Made by a program: the position numbers and the translations under genes. A stretch of DNA of 14,207 bases, taken from contig JBBDNZ010000169.1 of the NCBI GenBank assembly GCA_040877285.1, positions 1-14,207 on the forward strand, in the 5' to 3' direction. Of this stretch, positions 14,041 through 14,207 are shown piece after piece. Numbering within the stretch: the first letter of the stretch is position 1; each line of letters opens with the position of its first letter. Origin of the DNA: CANKHA01 sp040877285. GTDB lineage: Bacteria > Pseudomonadota > Alphaproteobacteria > Rhizobiales > Xanthobacteraceae. The notes under the pieces are model-generated. The model was not told the DNA's origin. It did no database searches and saw nothing but the letters and a program-made list of their open reading frames with translations.

Positions 14041-14207
14041 ATGGCGAAAATCAAGGTGGCCAATCCGGTCGTCGAGCTCGACGGCGACGAAATGACCCGG
14101 ATCATCTGGCACTACATCTAAGACAAGCTGATCCACCCCTACCTCGACATCACTCTGCTCTACTACGATCTCGGCATCGAAAACCGTGACAAGACTGACG
14201 ACCGCGT
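14041..14207 (+). pseudogene. icd: icd 5' end, NADP-dependent isocitrate dehydrogenase, with in-frame stop at codon 27; 3' end outside window
   Basis: Isocitrate dehydrogenase converts isocitrate to 2-oxoglutarate in the TCA cycle. The first 26 codons from ATG 14041 read MAKIKVANPVVELDGDEMTR then IIWHYI, an unmistakable N-terminus of the eukaryote-like/alphaproteobacterial homodimeric enzyme. Codon 27 (14119-14121) is TAA, where the family has Lys. The same frame then continues without a shift as DKLIHPYLDI and YYDLGIENRDKTDDRV to the window end, exactly the expected sequence. This is therefore a nonsense substitution, not a frameshift. No in-frame ATG follows within the window to rescue translation. 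AAAAGG lies upstream of the ATG with ~12 nt spacing. The change may be a sequencing or assembly error near a contig end, since icd is rarely lost. If real, the gene is broken. Identity is sure; the state is not. Confidence 0.8.

Noticed and set aside
11847..14105. 752-codon minus-strand open frame covering the carbamoyltransferase gene
   Set aside because: It is antisense to a protein with complete family signatures and also overlaps the start of trmJ and icd. No recognisable domain.
1..14207. tRNA/rRNA genes, CRISPR arrays, insertion sequences, attachment sites
   Set aside because: No cloverleaf, repeat-spacer pattern, transposase or flanking duplication was seen on reading the window. The region looks like core chromosome.

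Overview
The window is a GC-rich, densely coding stretch from an alphaproteobacterium. The most likely order is Hyphomicrobiales (Bradyrhizobium/Rhodopseudomonas/Xanthobacteraceae-like). This is inferred from the protein flavour of FlgB, FlgC, FliO and CckA, from the CckA–CtrA regulatory logic, and from a canonical CtrA box. Genus cannot be fixed from the sequence alone.

Layout. Positions 2-2377 (+) hold the 3' part of a large TPR-repeat protein whose start lies outside the window. It converges on fliP and fliO (4034-2434, minus strand), a translationally coupled pair. A 281-bp AT-rich control region (4035-4315) separates fliO from a divergent run of genes on the plus strand: flgB, flgC, fliE, fliQ, fliR and flhB (4316-7716). 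Together these encode the inner-membrane flagellar export gate (FliP, FliQ, FliR, FlhB, with FliO as assembly factor) and the MS-ring-proximal rod (FliE, FlgB, FlgC). The hybrid histidine kinase gene cckA follows 103 bp after flhB on the same strand. Next come a single-domain PilZ gene and a TrmJ-type RNA 2'-O-methyltransferase gene, both on minus. The methyltransferase carries a C-terminal DUF559-like extension. A divergent NodU/CmcH-family carbamoyltransferase (12189-13916, +) follows. The window ends in the first ~56 codons of icd (NADP-isocitrate dehydrogenase), which has an in-frame TAA at codon 27.

How the genes work together. CckA is known to feed phosphate through ChpT to CtrA, and CtrA activates early flagellar genes in Caulobacter and relatives. 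Here a perfect TTAA-N7-TTAAC box sits 71 bp upstream of flgB, and a one-mismatch box lies on the fliO side. No clear terminator is visible between flgB and cckA. The kinase that activates CtrA may therefore be partly expressed from a CtrA-controlled flagellar transcript. PilZ is a c-di-GMP effector fold and CckA is itself c-di-GMP-responsive in Caulobacter, so a second-messenger theme is plausible but unproven.

No tRNA, rRNA, CRISPR array, insertion sequence or attachment site was seen. No non-coding stretch exceeds 300 bp; the longest is 4035-4315. The most noteworthy items are the CtrA-box/cckA arrangement, the methyltransferase–DUF559 fusion with an apparently eroded nuclease site, and the stop codon in icd.
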